A DNA stretch of 64,000 nucleotides from Desulfuromonas sp. DDH964 (GTDB taxonomy: Bacteria > Desulfobacterota > Desulfuromonadia > Desulfuromonadales > DDH964), in assembly GCF_001611275.1 (NCBI RefSeq), contig NZ_CP015080.1, positions 1,364,001 to 1,428,000 of the forward strand. The letters run 5' to 3'. Every line of letters begins with the position of its first letter. Position 1 is the first letter of the stretch. The notes below the pieces were generated by a model. It was not told where the DNA came from, searched no databases, and worked only from the letters and a program-made list of their open reading frames with translations. The position numbers and the translations under genes were made by a program. Below, piece by piece: positions 1 to 7,579 of this stretch.

Positions 1-1092
1 CTGCAACGTCAGGCCGAGTACTTCGCCGATGGCTTTATCACCCGCCACCTGCTCGACGCCGTTCCGACCCTCCTGCTGATTCTCAATCGCCAACGGCAGA
101 TCGTCTATGCCAACCGGACCCTGTTTGAACTGACCGGTGGCAGCGACATGGCCGCTCTGCGCGGTCTGCGCCCCGGCGAGGCCCTGCGCTGCCTGCATGC
201 CCAGGTCACGCCGGACGGCTGTGGCAGCGGCCAACATTGCCAGGCCTGCGGGATGCTGGCGACGATCCTCGCCAGCCTCGACGGCAACTCCGCCCGCCAG
301 GAGTGTCGGGTCACCCGCCACCGCGAAGGGAAATGCGAGGCCCTCGACCTGCGGGTCTCGACCACCCCGATCGAATACGGGGGAGAAACCTTCACCATTT
401 TTTCCATTGTCGACATCAGCCACGAGAAGCGCCGCCAGGCGCTGGAACGGATCTTTTTCCACGATATTCTCAACCTCGCCGGGGGGATCCGCGGCTTTGC
501 CGAGGTTCTCCTCGAACCGGAGGAAGAAAACCCCGCCCGCGTTGTGGATCATATTCGCGGCGCGGCCGAGCGGATCATCGATGAAATTCTCGCCCAGCGC
601 ACCCTGGCGGCGGCCGAGAGCCAGGACCTTGAGCCCCAGCCGAGTCCGGTCGCCGCCGACAGCCTGCTCGGCCAGGTGCTGAATATCTATCGTTTCCACG
701 AGGTCAGCCAGGGCCGGGACCTGATGCATGCAAAGAATGGCGCGGTCGGGTTGCTGGTCAGCGACCCAACCCTCCTCGGCCGGGTCCTTGGCAATATGGT
801 GAAAAATGCGCTGGAGGCCACCCCCCGTGGCGGGGTGGTCAGCGCCGGCTGTGCTGACGTCGACGGCGAGATCGAATTCTGGGTTCACAATCCCGGGGTC
901 ATTCCCGATCCGGTGCGTCTGCAGATTTTCCAGCGTTCCTTTTCGACCCGGGATGCCGGACGCGGTCTCGGAACCTACAGCATGCGCCTGCTCAGCGAGG
1001 ACTACCTCGGTGGCCGGGTCGGTTTTTCCTCCAGCGTGAAGGAGGGGACCCGTTTTTTTGCCAGGTTCCCGCGTCAGTGGCGCGGGCGCTGA
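1..1092 (+). CDS. PAS-domain sensor histidine kinase, 3' part (start lies outside the window)
   Basis: The reading frame is open from the first base, so the N-terminus is missing. The visible 363 residues begin with a PAS-like segment (about residues 15-140) that includes a Cys-rich stretch around CGSGQHCQACG. A histidine box FFHDILNLAGG follows (His near visible residue 154), then an N-box GNMVKNALEAT (about 264-274) and a G-box GRGLGTYSMRL (about 320-330), the hallmarks of an HATPase_c domain. The product should autophosphorylate on His and pass phosphate to a response regulator; none is encoded next to it here. It ends base-to-base against the convergent small gene that follows. The signal sensed is unknown. 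The CxxC in the PAS region could bind metal or sense redox, but that is inference. Confidence 0.85.
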   Translation: MQRQAEYFADGFITRHLLDAVPTLLLILNRQRQIVYANRTLFELTGGSDMAALRGLRPGEALRCLHAQVTPDGCGSGQHCQACGMLATILASLDGNSARQECRVTRHREGKCEALDLRVSTTPIEYGGETFTIFSIVDISHEKRRQALERIFFHDILNLAGGIRGFAEVLLEPEEENPARVVDHIRGAAERIIDEILAQRTLAAAESQDLEPQPSPVAADSLLGQVLNIYRFHEVSQGRDLMHAKNGAVGLLVSDPTLLGRVLGNMVKNALEATPRGGVVSAGCADVDGEIEFWVHNPGVIPDPVRLQIFQRSFSTRDAGRGLGTYSMRLLSEDYLGGRVGFSSSVKEGTRFFARFPRQWRGR

Positions 1093-1248
1093 CTACTTCT
1101 GTCCCTTCTCCTTTCCCGCGGTCTTCTCCTTGATCTTCTTCGGTTTGCAGGCGTGCTTTTTGTCCGCCGTGACCCCGCCGCATTTCTCGCAGCGGTAACT
1201 CCCCGGCCTCGCCTCACTCTCCGCTTTTCCTTTGAGACAACTCCCCAT
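1093..1248 (-). CDS. 51-aa lysine-rich zinc-ribbon-like small protein
   Basis: A 51-residue protein with CEKCG about 15 residues ahead of a second metal-type pair (HACKP), then a very basic tail (KPKKIKEKTAGKEKGQK). The spacing suggests a single Cys/His zinc site. The ATG at 1248 is chosen because a GGAG lies 7 bases upstream; a longer in-frame extension has no such site. Its first 35 bases overlap the end of the PHP-APH fusion gene on the same strand, so translation may be coupled. Its stop codon abuts the stop of the convergent kinase gene. The basic, zinc-ribbon composition suggests nucleic-acid or ribosome binding, but no function is established here. Confidence 0.6.
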   Translation of the reverse strand: MGSCLKGKAESEARPGSYRCEKCGGVTADKKHACKPKKIKEKTAGKEKGQK

Positions 1249-2806
1249 TTTTATTCTCCGCTGGCTGAGGTTTATTGGCTCTGGTGAATCCCGCCGCGCT
1301 GGCGTGGGTGAGAATCTGCTCGGCTTCGACCAGGACCCGGTAAATATCTTCACTGCCGCCAAGGCCGAGCTTGATCAGGTAGGCCGCGATGCCGAGGTTG
1401 GTGCGGGCCCGAAAGAGCTCAACCTGGGTGTCGAAATCCCGGGGCAGGCTGGTCCGTTCTTGTCGGTAGGTGGTCAGGAAAATTTCGTCGGGGTAGCGCT
1501 CAAGCAGCTCCGGCCGGGTAAAGAACTGGTTGCGAAACTGGGCGAGGAAACAGCCGACATCAAAGGCCGGAGGGAGGCAGAGGGAACTTTCGAAGTCGAC
1601 CGCGGCGACAAACAGGGTATTGCGGTCCTCCTGGAGGTCCTGGCCGATAATGATGTTTTTCGGGTGGTAGTCGCCGTGCCCCTGGACCAGGTCATCTTCG
1701 CTGCCGCGGAGCAGTCCTTCCTCCCGGTGGAGAAGCAGGTCGTGGAGTCCTTTGGCGCGGGTGCTGAAGGGATGGCCGATGCTTTGAAAGCGGTCGAGAT
1801 AGCGGGCGAGCCGCTGCGCCTCGCGCTGCAGGAATTCCCCCGGCGGCGTCAGCACCAGGCGGCAGTTGTGCAGGCGTGCCAGCCACTTTGCCGCCATCTG
1901 CAGATAATGGCGTCCGTCTTCGGCGGGAGCGGCCTTGAGGCGATCGAAGAGAAGCTTTCCCCGTAACCCTTCCTGGATCAGGGTGTGATCCTCCCGGTCG
2001 GCATCGATGGCTGCCGGGACCCGATAGGTTCCGCCGGAAAATCCGTGGCTCGCGAGCGCCTCCATGATGCGATGGGCCCGTTCCGCCGATTGCCACTTGA
2101 AGGGGGTGTCGAGATTGCGGATGATGATCCGTTCCCGGATTTCATCCTCTCCTTTGGCGCCGAAGGTGACTTCGGTCACCCGGTTTTTGCTGCCGGCCCG
2201 GGGGATTTCCTTGTAGAAGGGGCGACAGCGGCCGGCTCGCAGTTCCCGGGTCAGCTCGGTAATGGTCGTTACCGGATGGTCGAAGAGGGTTGGGTAGAGA
2301 CCGGCATAGCTGCCGCCATGGGTGTCGGTACCGGCGATGGCGGTAAAGCGCAGGCGGTGCCAGTCGCGCAGGCCGCGGCTGTTGCCGCGCACCGAGTGGT
2401 TGGAGTTGAAGATCTCAATACCGTTCCAGGCGGCATGGCACAGATTTTCATCGGTCGGCTGCTCTCCCTTGCGATAGGGATGGGCCCAGACCAGGGCCGC
2501 CTGCGCTGCTGCCTGACGTAACCCGGCGAGAGGGAGGTCACGGGGGAGGGTCGACTCGGCGCCGTAGACCAGGACATCGCCGAAATCTGCGGTCCGTGTC
2601 TCCTGGGCGGAGAAGATCAGAAAATGGTCCGGAACCCGGGCGGCCCGGCGCAAGTCCCGCAGTTCGGCCTCCGGCCAGAGGTAGTGGTGGTCAGTGAGAA
2701 CCATCCCCTGCAGGCCCTTGGCAAAACAGCGCCTGACCAACTCGGTGGCACTGACATGACTGCAGGGAGAATGTTCAAGGCTGTGACAATGCATTTCCAG
2801 CAGCAT
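1214..2806 (-). CDS. PHP-domain metal phosphoesterase fused to an APH/choline-kinase-like phosphotransferase
   Basis: 530 residues. The N-terminal half carries PHP-type metal ligands in order: MHCHS (residues 5-9), LTDHHYLWPE, WAHPYRKGE and GTDTHGG. This family hydrolyses phosphoesters with a multi-metal centre. The C-terminal half has the aminoglycoside-phosphotransferase (APH) catalytic loop HGDYHPKN (about 376-383) and the metal-binding DFE motif in AAVDFESS, both typical of small-molecule kinases. The ATG at 2806 is preferred over an upstream GTG (2836) because GGAG sits 7 bases before it. The gene is probably cotranscribed with the overlapping small zinc-ribbon gene. The substrate is unknown. 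Joining a phosphatase-type and a kinase-type domain could give a bifunctional or regulated enzyme, which is inference. Confidence 0.75.
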   Translation of the reverse strand: MLLEMHCHSLEHSPCSHVSATELVRRCFAKGLQGMVLTDHHYLWPEAELRDLRRAARVPDHFLIFSAQETRTADFGDVLVYGAESTLPRDLPLAGLRQAAAQAALVWAHPYRKGEQPTDENLCHAAWNGIEIFNSNHSVRGNSRGLRDWHRLRFTAIAGTDTHGGSYAGLYPTLFDHPVTTITELTRELRAGRCRPFYKEIPRAGSKNRVTEVTFGAKGEDEIRERIIIRNLDTPFKWQSAERAHRIMEALASHGFSGGTYRVPAAIDADREDHTLIQEGLRGKLLFDRLKAAPAEDGRHYLQMAAKWLARLHNCRLVLTPPGEFLQREAQRLARYLDRFQSIGHPFSTRAKGLHDLLLHREEGLLRGSEDDLVQGHGDYHPKNIIIGQDLQEDRNTLFVAAVDFESSLCLPPAFDVGCFLAQFRNQFFTRPELLERYPDEIFLTTYRQERTSLPRDFDTQVELFRARTNLGIAAYLIKLGLGGSEDIYRVLVEAEQILTHASAAGFTRANKPQPAENKNGELSQRKSGE

Positions 2807-2892
2807 CTGAGCGCTCCGGGGGCGAAGAGATTGCACCTATTCTAACGCAGATTGTCAACGGCTGCCTGGCCGAATCCAGGCTATTTGCTGGA

Positions 2893-2922
2893 GATTAAAA
2901 ATGAATAATTTTGTGCTATACT
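2893..2922 (+). promoter_or_regulatory. Probable promoter of the 58-aa membrane protein gene
   Basis: An extended -10 element (TG-C-TATACT, hexamer 2917-2922) lies about 45 bases before the start codon at 2968. The -35 region (around 2893-2899) is poor, as is common with extended -10 promoters. The surrounding AT-rich patch stands out from its GC-rich neighbours. Confidence 0.4.
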
Positions 2923-2967
2923 GATCACAACGGGGCTTTTGAACTCATGAGGGATAAGGAGGCAGTC

Positions 2968-3144
2968 ATGGCGCAGAGCTATCAGCAGGGGCGGACAGGT
3001 GGAAAGTTTTTCGATTTGGCATCCGGGGCCTGGGTGATCATGTTGCTGGTTGCGGCCGGGTTCGTGGCGCTGGTTACGGCGATACTGGTCGCCTGGCCGG
3101 CCATTGCCTATATAGCAAGTCATCACTTCGGTCTGGGCGGCTGA
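2968..3144 (+). CDS. 58-aa single-pass membrane protein of unknown function
   Basis: A short protein with a polar N-terminus (about 20 residues, Gln/Gly-rich), then a long hydrophobic stretch (about residues 21-50, GAWVIMLLVAAGFVALV onward) that would span the inner membrane once, and a short tail ending HHFGLGG. The start is set by an AAGGAGG ribosome-binding site 6-7 bases ahead of the ATG. It has its own likely promoter upstream and a strong hairpin terminator downstream, so it appears to be a monocistronic unit between two minus-strand genes. I do not recognise the family. Small proteins of this kind often modulate a larger membrane complex, but no partner is evident. Confidence 0.6.
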   Translation: MAQSYQQGRTGGKFFDLASGAWVIMLLVAAGFVALVTAILVAWPAIAYIASHHFGLGG

Positions 3145-3176
3145 GACGCCGCTTGCATCGGAATCTCCATCCCGGG

Positions 3177-3214
3177 AATGGAAAAGGCAGCCTTTCGAGG
3201 CTGCCTTTTCCATT
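3177..3214. terminator. Bidirectional intrinsic terminator
   Basis: A perfect 16-bp inverted repeat (3177-3192 and 3199-3214) with a 6-base loop sits between the convergent ends of the small membrane protein gene and the TRAP permease gene. Its ends are A/T-rich on both sides, so it can serve both strands. Confidence 0.8.
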
Positions 3215-3236
3215 TGTGTTTCCGCCGACCAGCAGA

Positions 3237-5678
3237 TCAGGCCGCAGCGGCCGGCAGCAAGGCATCGCGCTTGTTCTTGGTGCGTTGCAGGAACCAGACG
3301 ATGGCGACCAGGGCGATGCCGCTCAGGTCGGTGACCAGGCCCGGTGTATAGAGGAGGATGGTGGCGACGGCGAGGATGAGCCACTCCGGGAGCGTGGTCT
3401 TGCGGATCCAGTAGAACATGGTCAGGGCCGAGAAGGCGATGGTGCCGAGGATCGCCGAGACAAAGGACGAGATAATCAGGTGAGGGGTGGCCATTTGCTC
3501 GCCGGCGACAATCACCTCGCCGGAATTGACCATGCCACCATTGGGAATGGCGATGTGCTTGACGTCCCCTTCCCGTTTGGCGTGGACTTCGATGGGCTGG
3601 TCGCCACTCAGAACGGTGACGATCTTGTCGCCGGCAACGAAATGGTCGCCGGGCTTGACATGGATTTTCATGACCGTGGCGAAGGGAATCTCGTCGTCGA
3701 TGGCGGGCATGGTGATATTGACCGTCTTCGCCTGGAACAGGATGCTCGGGGTGAAGGCCATGAGGATAGGGACGACATAGAGGAGCTTGGCGTACTTGAA
3801 GCTGGTCCAGCCGGTCTTCCAAGGGTCGGAGCCGGCGATGGCGGCACCGGCATAGGCCGCGACGCAGACCGGGGGGGTGATGTTGGAATCCTGGCTGAAC
3901 CAGTAGACGATCATGTGGGCGCAGATAATCGGCACCCCCATGTCTCCCAGCGGTGGTACGGCAAGGACCGCCGTGATCAGGTAGGCCGCGGTGACCGGTA
4001 CCCCCATGCCGAGAACCAGGGAGGCAAGGCCGACCAGGCCGAGGGCGGCAAGCAGGTTGCCGTGAGCAAGGGAGATGATGATATCGGAGAATTTCAGCCC
4101 GACCCCGGTGAGGGAGATGGTGCCGACGATGATGCCGATGACGCCGAGGGTGGCGCCAATCACCAGGGTGTTGCGGGCCCCAGTCTGGATGGCATCCCAG
4201 ATTTTGGCGATACCCATGCGGGTCTCGGCCTGGAACCAGCTGATCACGATGCAGGAGATGGTCGCCCAGAAGGCGGAAAACCCCGGGGAGCGTCCCAGAA
4301 TCATGAGGACGGTGATAATGATCAGGGGCAGGGAAAAATACCAGTCTTTTTTCAGAACTTCCTTCCAGTGGGGGAACTCTTCGCCGACAAGCCCCTGGAT
4401 TTTCAGTTTCTTCGCCTCGAAATGGATCATGCAGAAGACCGAGAAGAAGTAGAGCAGGGCCGGGAAGACCGAGATCATCATGATGTAGCTATAAGGAGTC
4501 TCGGTCAGTTCCGCCATCAAAAAGCCGCCGGCGCCCATGACCGGGGGGAGGAACATGCCGCCGATGGAGGCTGCCGGCTCGATCGCCCCGGCGACATGGG
4601 GGCGGAAACCGGCCCGCTTCATCAGGGGAATGGTGAAGGCACCGGTGGAGACCGTGTTGGCGATGGCGCTCCCCGATACCGAGCCGAACATGGCCGAGGC
4701 AATGACCGCGACCTTGGCCGGTCCGCCGGTGGTGCGGCCGGCGACCGCCAGCGGCAGGTCGATAAAAAATTTGCCGGCGCCCGATTTCTGCAGGAAGGCG
4801 CCGAAAAAGATGAAAAGGATGACATAGGTGGCGAGGACGCTTGCCATCACCCCGAAGACGCCGTTGGTCGTCAGGTAGAGGGAGGTGCAGAGGCGTTCGA
4901 TGCCGAAGCCGCGGTGGGCGATGATCTCGGGGAAGTGCGGACCGAAGTAGCCGTAGCTCAAAAAGGCGAGACCGATGATGGTCATTGACCAGCCGAGAAC
5001 GCGGCGGGCGACCTCCAGGGAGAGGAAGATGCCGACGACGCTGACCAGAGCATCCATTTCGTTCTCGGCCCCGGCCCGGTAATTAAGCGCTTCGAATTCG
5101 TGAATCCAGTAGTAGACCACGAGGGCCGAGGCCACGGCGAAGAGGATGTCAGAAAGTGCCGGCAACTGCGGCCAGCGCCGGGTCATCAGGGTGTCGACCG
5201 GCAACAGCGCTGCCGTGATGGCGAGGGTGGCCAGCCCCAGGCCGATCACCGCCCCGCCGTCGCTGAACGCGGCCACCACCCCCTGGCTGCTCCAGCGCTC
5301 GCCGAAGCCCATCAGCGTGGCGTGAAAGGTCGCCACGTCGGGAAAAAAGAGGAGGGCGGCGATGCTGCCGGAGATTATGGCGCCGAGGGCGAGTCCGAGC
5401 AGGAGGCGGATGCGCACTTTGCCGGCCGGGTAGAGCAGGAAGACCAGCACGTAGGTGACAAAGACGTAAACCCCGCGGTGGTACTGGGTGGCGACGGCCC
5501 GAAGGCCGGCCGAGTAGAAATAGAAGAGAACCATGACGGCGCCGAGAATTGCGACCAGCCACTTCCAGAAGCCGGTCGGAACCCGAAAGGACCGGGCCTC
5601 CTTTTCCATCAGCTTCTTGAGCTTGGCCTTCTCTGCGGCGGAGAGGTCCTTGATTTCTTCGCTGAGGTCTTCGCTCAT
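3237..5678 (-). CDS. TRAP transporter fused permease (DctQ-DctM type) with a lipoyl-like domain near the C-terminus
   Basis: About 813 residues, highly hydrophobic over residues 40-640, with the DctM-type segments expected of 4TM/12TM fused TRAP permeases (for example FGSVSGSAIANT and GMGVPVTAAYL). It should form the membrane part of a sodium- or proton-driven organic-solute importer, working with the TAXI binding protein encoded just upstream. The short N-terminal segment is charged and helical. Residues about 652-730 form a soluble insert resembling a biotinyl/lipoyl domain, with paired motifs HVKPGDHFVAGD and NGGMVNSGEVIVAGE. The acceptor-lysine hairpin is replaced by LSGDQPIEV. Further membrane segments follow it. 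The ATG at 5678 is chosen over a longer frame; an AGGAG lies 14 bases upstream, so the start is not certain. Confidence 0.85.
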   Translation of the reverse strand: MSEDLSEEIKDLSAAEKAKLKKLMEKEARSFRVPTGFWKWLVAILGAVMVLFYFYSAGLRAVATQYHRGVYVFVTYVLVFLLYPAGKVRIRLLLGLALGAIISGSIAALLFFPDVATFHATLMGFGERWSSQGVVAAFSDGGAVIGLGLATLAITAALLPVDTLMTRRWPQLPALSDILFAVASALVVYYWIHEFEALNYRAGAENEMDALVSVVGIFLSLEVARRVLGWSMTIIGLAFLSYGYFGPHFPEIIAHRGFGIERLCTSLYLTTNGVFGVMASVLATYVILFIFFGAFLQKSGAGKFFIDLPLAVAGRTTGGPAKVAVIASAMFGSVSGSAIANTVSTGAFTIPLMKRAGFRPHVAGAIEPAASIGGMFLPPVMGAGGFLMAELTETPYSYIMMISVFPALLYFFSVFCMIHFEAKKLKIQGLVGEEFPHWKEVLKKDWYFSLPLIIITVLMILGRSPGFSAFWATISCIVISWFQAETRMGIAKIWDAIQTGARNTLVIGATLGVIGIIVGTISLTGVGLKFSDIIISLAHGNLLAALGLVGLASLVLGMGVPVTAAYLITAVLAVPPLGDMGVPIICAHMIVYWFSQDSNITPPVCVAAYAGAAIAGSDPWKTGWTSFKYAKLLYVVPILMAFTPSILFQAKTVNITMPAIDDEIPFATVMKIHVKPGDHFVAGDKIVTVLSGDQPIEVHAKREGDVKHIAIPNGGMVNSGEVIVAGEQMATPHLIISSFVSAILGTIAFSALTMFYWIRKTTLPEWLILAVATILLYTPGLVTDLSGIALVAIVWFLQRTKNKRDALLPAAAA

Positions 5679-5781
5679 CACGTATTTCGGCGCTCCTGGC
5701 TGGATAGGCGGGCTGGCGGGATATGTAGAAGCGGGGTCCGGCTGGACCCCGCTTCTACAGTCATTCAAGGCCGGACTCTGC

Positions 5782-6777
5782 TTACCGCGCTTTCTGGGCG
5801 GCGCTGACTGTCAAGCCCTGTTCGGTCCAGAACTTCTCGGCCCCTTCGTGGATCGGGGTGACGATCCCTTTGAGTCCCCCCGCAACGCTCATTTCCTTGG
5901 CGGTACTCTTGACTTTTACCATGTAGGCAAGCCCTTCCGGTGAGTAGATATCCGCAAGGGAATCACGGACCAGGGCGGTACCGACATGCTTGCCGGAGAC
6001 CCAGAGGGCGCTGTCCTGGAAAGTTTTTACCGGATAGTCGACGCCGCTGTAGGTGCCGGCCGGAATGGTAATCTCGGCATAGAAGGGGTATTCGTCGAAG
6101 AAGCCACCTTTGACGCCAGCCTCATAGGTGTCGAGAATCTTGATTTTGTTGCTTGCCGCGGCCTGGATGACCGAGGAGTTGGGGAAGCCGGCAAAGACCC
6201 AGACCGCGTCGAGCAGTTTGTCGCCCATGGCGGAGACGGCATCGTTGTAGCCGATGAACTGGGGCTGCATCTTGTCCCAGAGCCCGAGGGCGCTGAAATA
6301 GCGCTGGGCGCTGGCGGCGGCTCCGGAACCGGCGCCACCGACGCCGACCTTTTTCCCTGCCAGGTCAGCCACCGCGTTGATGCCGCTTCCGTCGAGGACA
6401 ATGAGGTGGGCCGGAGCGCCGTAAAGATAGGAGATGGCCTGGACGTTCACGTACTTCTTCGCGTCCTGGGGGAGCTTGCCGTTGCGGGCCAGGTAGAGGT
6501 CCCCCGAATAGGAGATGCCAAAGTCGGCTTCTCCGGAATCGACGCGGCGCAGATTTTCCACCGATCCGGCCGAGGCCATGTTCGAGACTTCAACTGTCGG
6601 CATGTCCTTGGAGAGGCGTGAAGCGATGCCGTTGGAAAAATACTGAAAGGTTCCCCCTTCCGGACCGCCGGAGAATGCCAGGCGGGTCTTGGCCGCCTGG
6701 CCTGGAGTTGGGGCCAGAACCAGGGCGAGGGCCAGCATAAGACAGCCAGAAAGTGTTATAAACCGCATACTTTTCAT
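5782..6777 (-). CDS. TAXI-family TRAP transporter periplasmic solute-binding protein
   Basis: 331 residues with a signal peptide (hydrophobic core about residues 8-22, cleavage near GQAAKT). The mature start KTRLAFSGGPEGGTFQYFSNGIASRL is the classic opening of TAXI binding proteins, and VGVGGAGSGAAASAQR is the second typical binding-cleft motif. The protein binds its ligand in the periplasm and hands it to the fused permease encoded about 100 bases downstream in the same direction. TAXI systems often carry glutamate, 2-oxoglutarate or related acids; the ligand here cannot be told. The ATG at 6777 is selected because AGGAG is 8 bases upstream; a GTG at 6783 would sit too close to that site. 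Confidence 0.9.
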   Translation of the reverse strand: MKSMRFITLSGCLMLALALVLAPTPGQAAKTRLAFSGGPEGGTFQYFSNGIASRLSKDMPTVEVSNMASAGSVENLRRVDSGEADFGISYSGDLYLARNGKLPQDAKKYVNVQAISYLYGAPAHLIVLDGSGINAVADLAGKKVGVGGAGSGAAASAQRYFSALGLWDKMQPQFIGYNDAVSAMGDKLLDAVWVFAGFPNSSVIQAAASNKIKILDTYEAGVKGGFFDEYPFYAEITIPAGTYSGVDYPVKTFQDSALWVSGKHVGTALVRDSLADIYSPEGLAYMVKVKSTAKEMSVAGGLKGIVTPIHEGAEKFWTEQGLTVSAAQKAR

Positions 6778-6827
6778 CTTCACTTCTCCTTTTCTTCTTC
6801 CTTGGGATGGTTGGCGGACTATAGAAA

Positions 6828-6838
6828 GAACGACGTTC
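6828..6838. promoter_or_regulatory. Operator-like palindrome downstream of the TAXI/TRAP promoter
   Basis: GAACGACGTTC is a perfect 5-bp inverted repeat around a central base. It lies immediately downstream of the predicted minus-strand -10 element. Its position would suit a repressor site; no regulator is identified. Confidence 0.3.
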
Positions 6839-6840
6839 TA

Positions 6841-6868
6841 TTTATATCAGAAAAAATCCGCCAGGCAA
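6841..6868 (-). promoter_or_regulatory. Probable promoter for the TAXI/fused-permease unit
   Basis: On the minus strand TTGCCT (6868-6863) and TATAAA (6846-6841) are separated by 16 bp, in an AT-rich patch about 65 bases upstream of the TAXI start codon. Confidence 0.45.
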
Positions 6869-6965
6869 GCAGGCCAACCCCGGGGCGGTTGCGCCCATCC
6901 GGTCGGACGACACCCCTGGAAAGGGAAGCGTCCGGGGAGGGGAGGAGCGAAGTGCGATCGGGCGA

Positions 6966-7451
6966 TCAGGGGATCGGAATTATGAAGACCGGACGCCGGG
7001 TTTTCCGGAGAACCTTTTCCGCAACGCTGCCGAGAAAGGTGTACTCCATGGCCCCCTTGCCGTGGGTCCCCATGACGATGACGTCGACATTGAGACGGTC
7101 GGCCGTCAGCAGGATATTGGTGACCGGGTCGCCGTGGCAGACATCGACCGAGGTCACCCGCTCCAGATCTTCGGGATGATCGGCGAGTTCGTCGGCAGCA
7201 AACTGCTTCAGGCGGCGGGCGATCTCCGCGCGCGCTTCGGTTTCGTGTTCGGCATCGAAGCGGTCGAGGCTCCCCTTGACCATCATCGCCGAAATGTAGG
7301 CGCGCATCGAGGCGTCGATTTCGGGGACGACGTGGAGGAGGTGAATGCTTGCCTTGTTGCGCCGCGCCATCATCACGGCGTGCTTGAAGGCCTGGAGAGA
7401 GTTCGGGCTCAGGTCAGTGGCAACGAGGATGTCCGTATAGTTGGGCAGCAT
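6966..7451 (-). CDS. UspA-family universal stress protein (ATP-binding type)
   Basis: 161 residues, the normal length for a single Usp domain. It opens with TDILVATDLSPNS and ends with the nucleotide-binding signature G-2X-G-9X-GS, seen as GTHG, nine residues, then GS, followed by RRPVFIIP. This marks the ATP-binding UspA/MJ0577 class. The ATG at 7451 has AGGAG 7 bases upstream. The gene sits between two TRAP transporter units on the same strand. UspA proteins next to TRAP transporters are known (TeaD beside TeaABC of Halomonas, which modulates uptake), so a regulatory role in transport is plausible but inferred. Confidence 0.9.
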   Translation of the reverse strand: MLPNYTDILVATDLSPNSLQAFKHAVMMARRNKASIHLLHVVPEIDASMRAYISAMMVKGSLDRFDAEHETEARAEIARRLKQFAADELADHPEDLERVTSVDVCHGDPVTNILLTADRLNVDVIVMGTHGKGAMEYTFLGSVAEKVLRKTRRPVFIIPIP

Positions 7452-7533
7452 GGCATGGCTCCTTCTGCGGAAGAGCGGCTTTGGCTGAAGTTTAGCACCG
7501 GACGGGCGGGAGGGCATCCCCTGCCGCTAAAAG

Positions 7534-7561
7534 AAAGGGGAGGCGCAAAGGCCTCCCCTTT
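7534..7561 (-). terminator. Intrinsic terminator after dctP
   Basis: An 11-bp perfect stem (7534-7544 with 7551-7561) and a 6-base loop, followed on the minus strand by a T-rich run, lie just past the dctP stop codon. It separates the dctQMP unit from usp. Confidence 0.75.
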
Positions 7562-7579
7562 GTCAACTGCTCGCTAGCC

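Noticed and set aside
3153..4988. A 611-codon plus-strand open frame opposite the TRAP permease gene
   Set aside because: It is antisense to a clearly recognisable membrane transporter, has a composition full of Asp/Gly/Glu repeats typical of the complement of hydrophobic GC-rich genes, and resembles no protein family.
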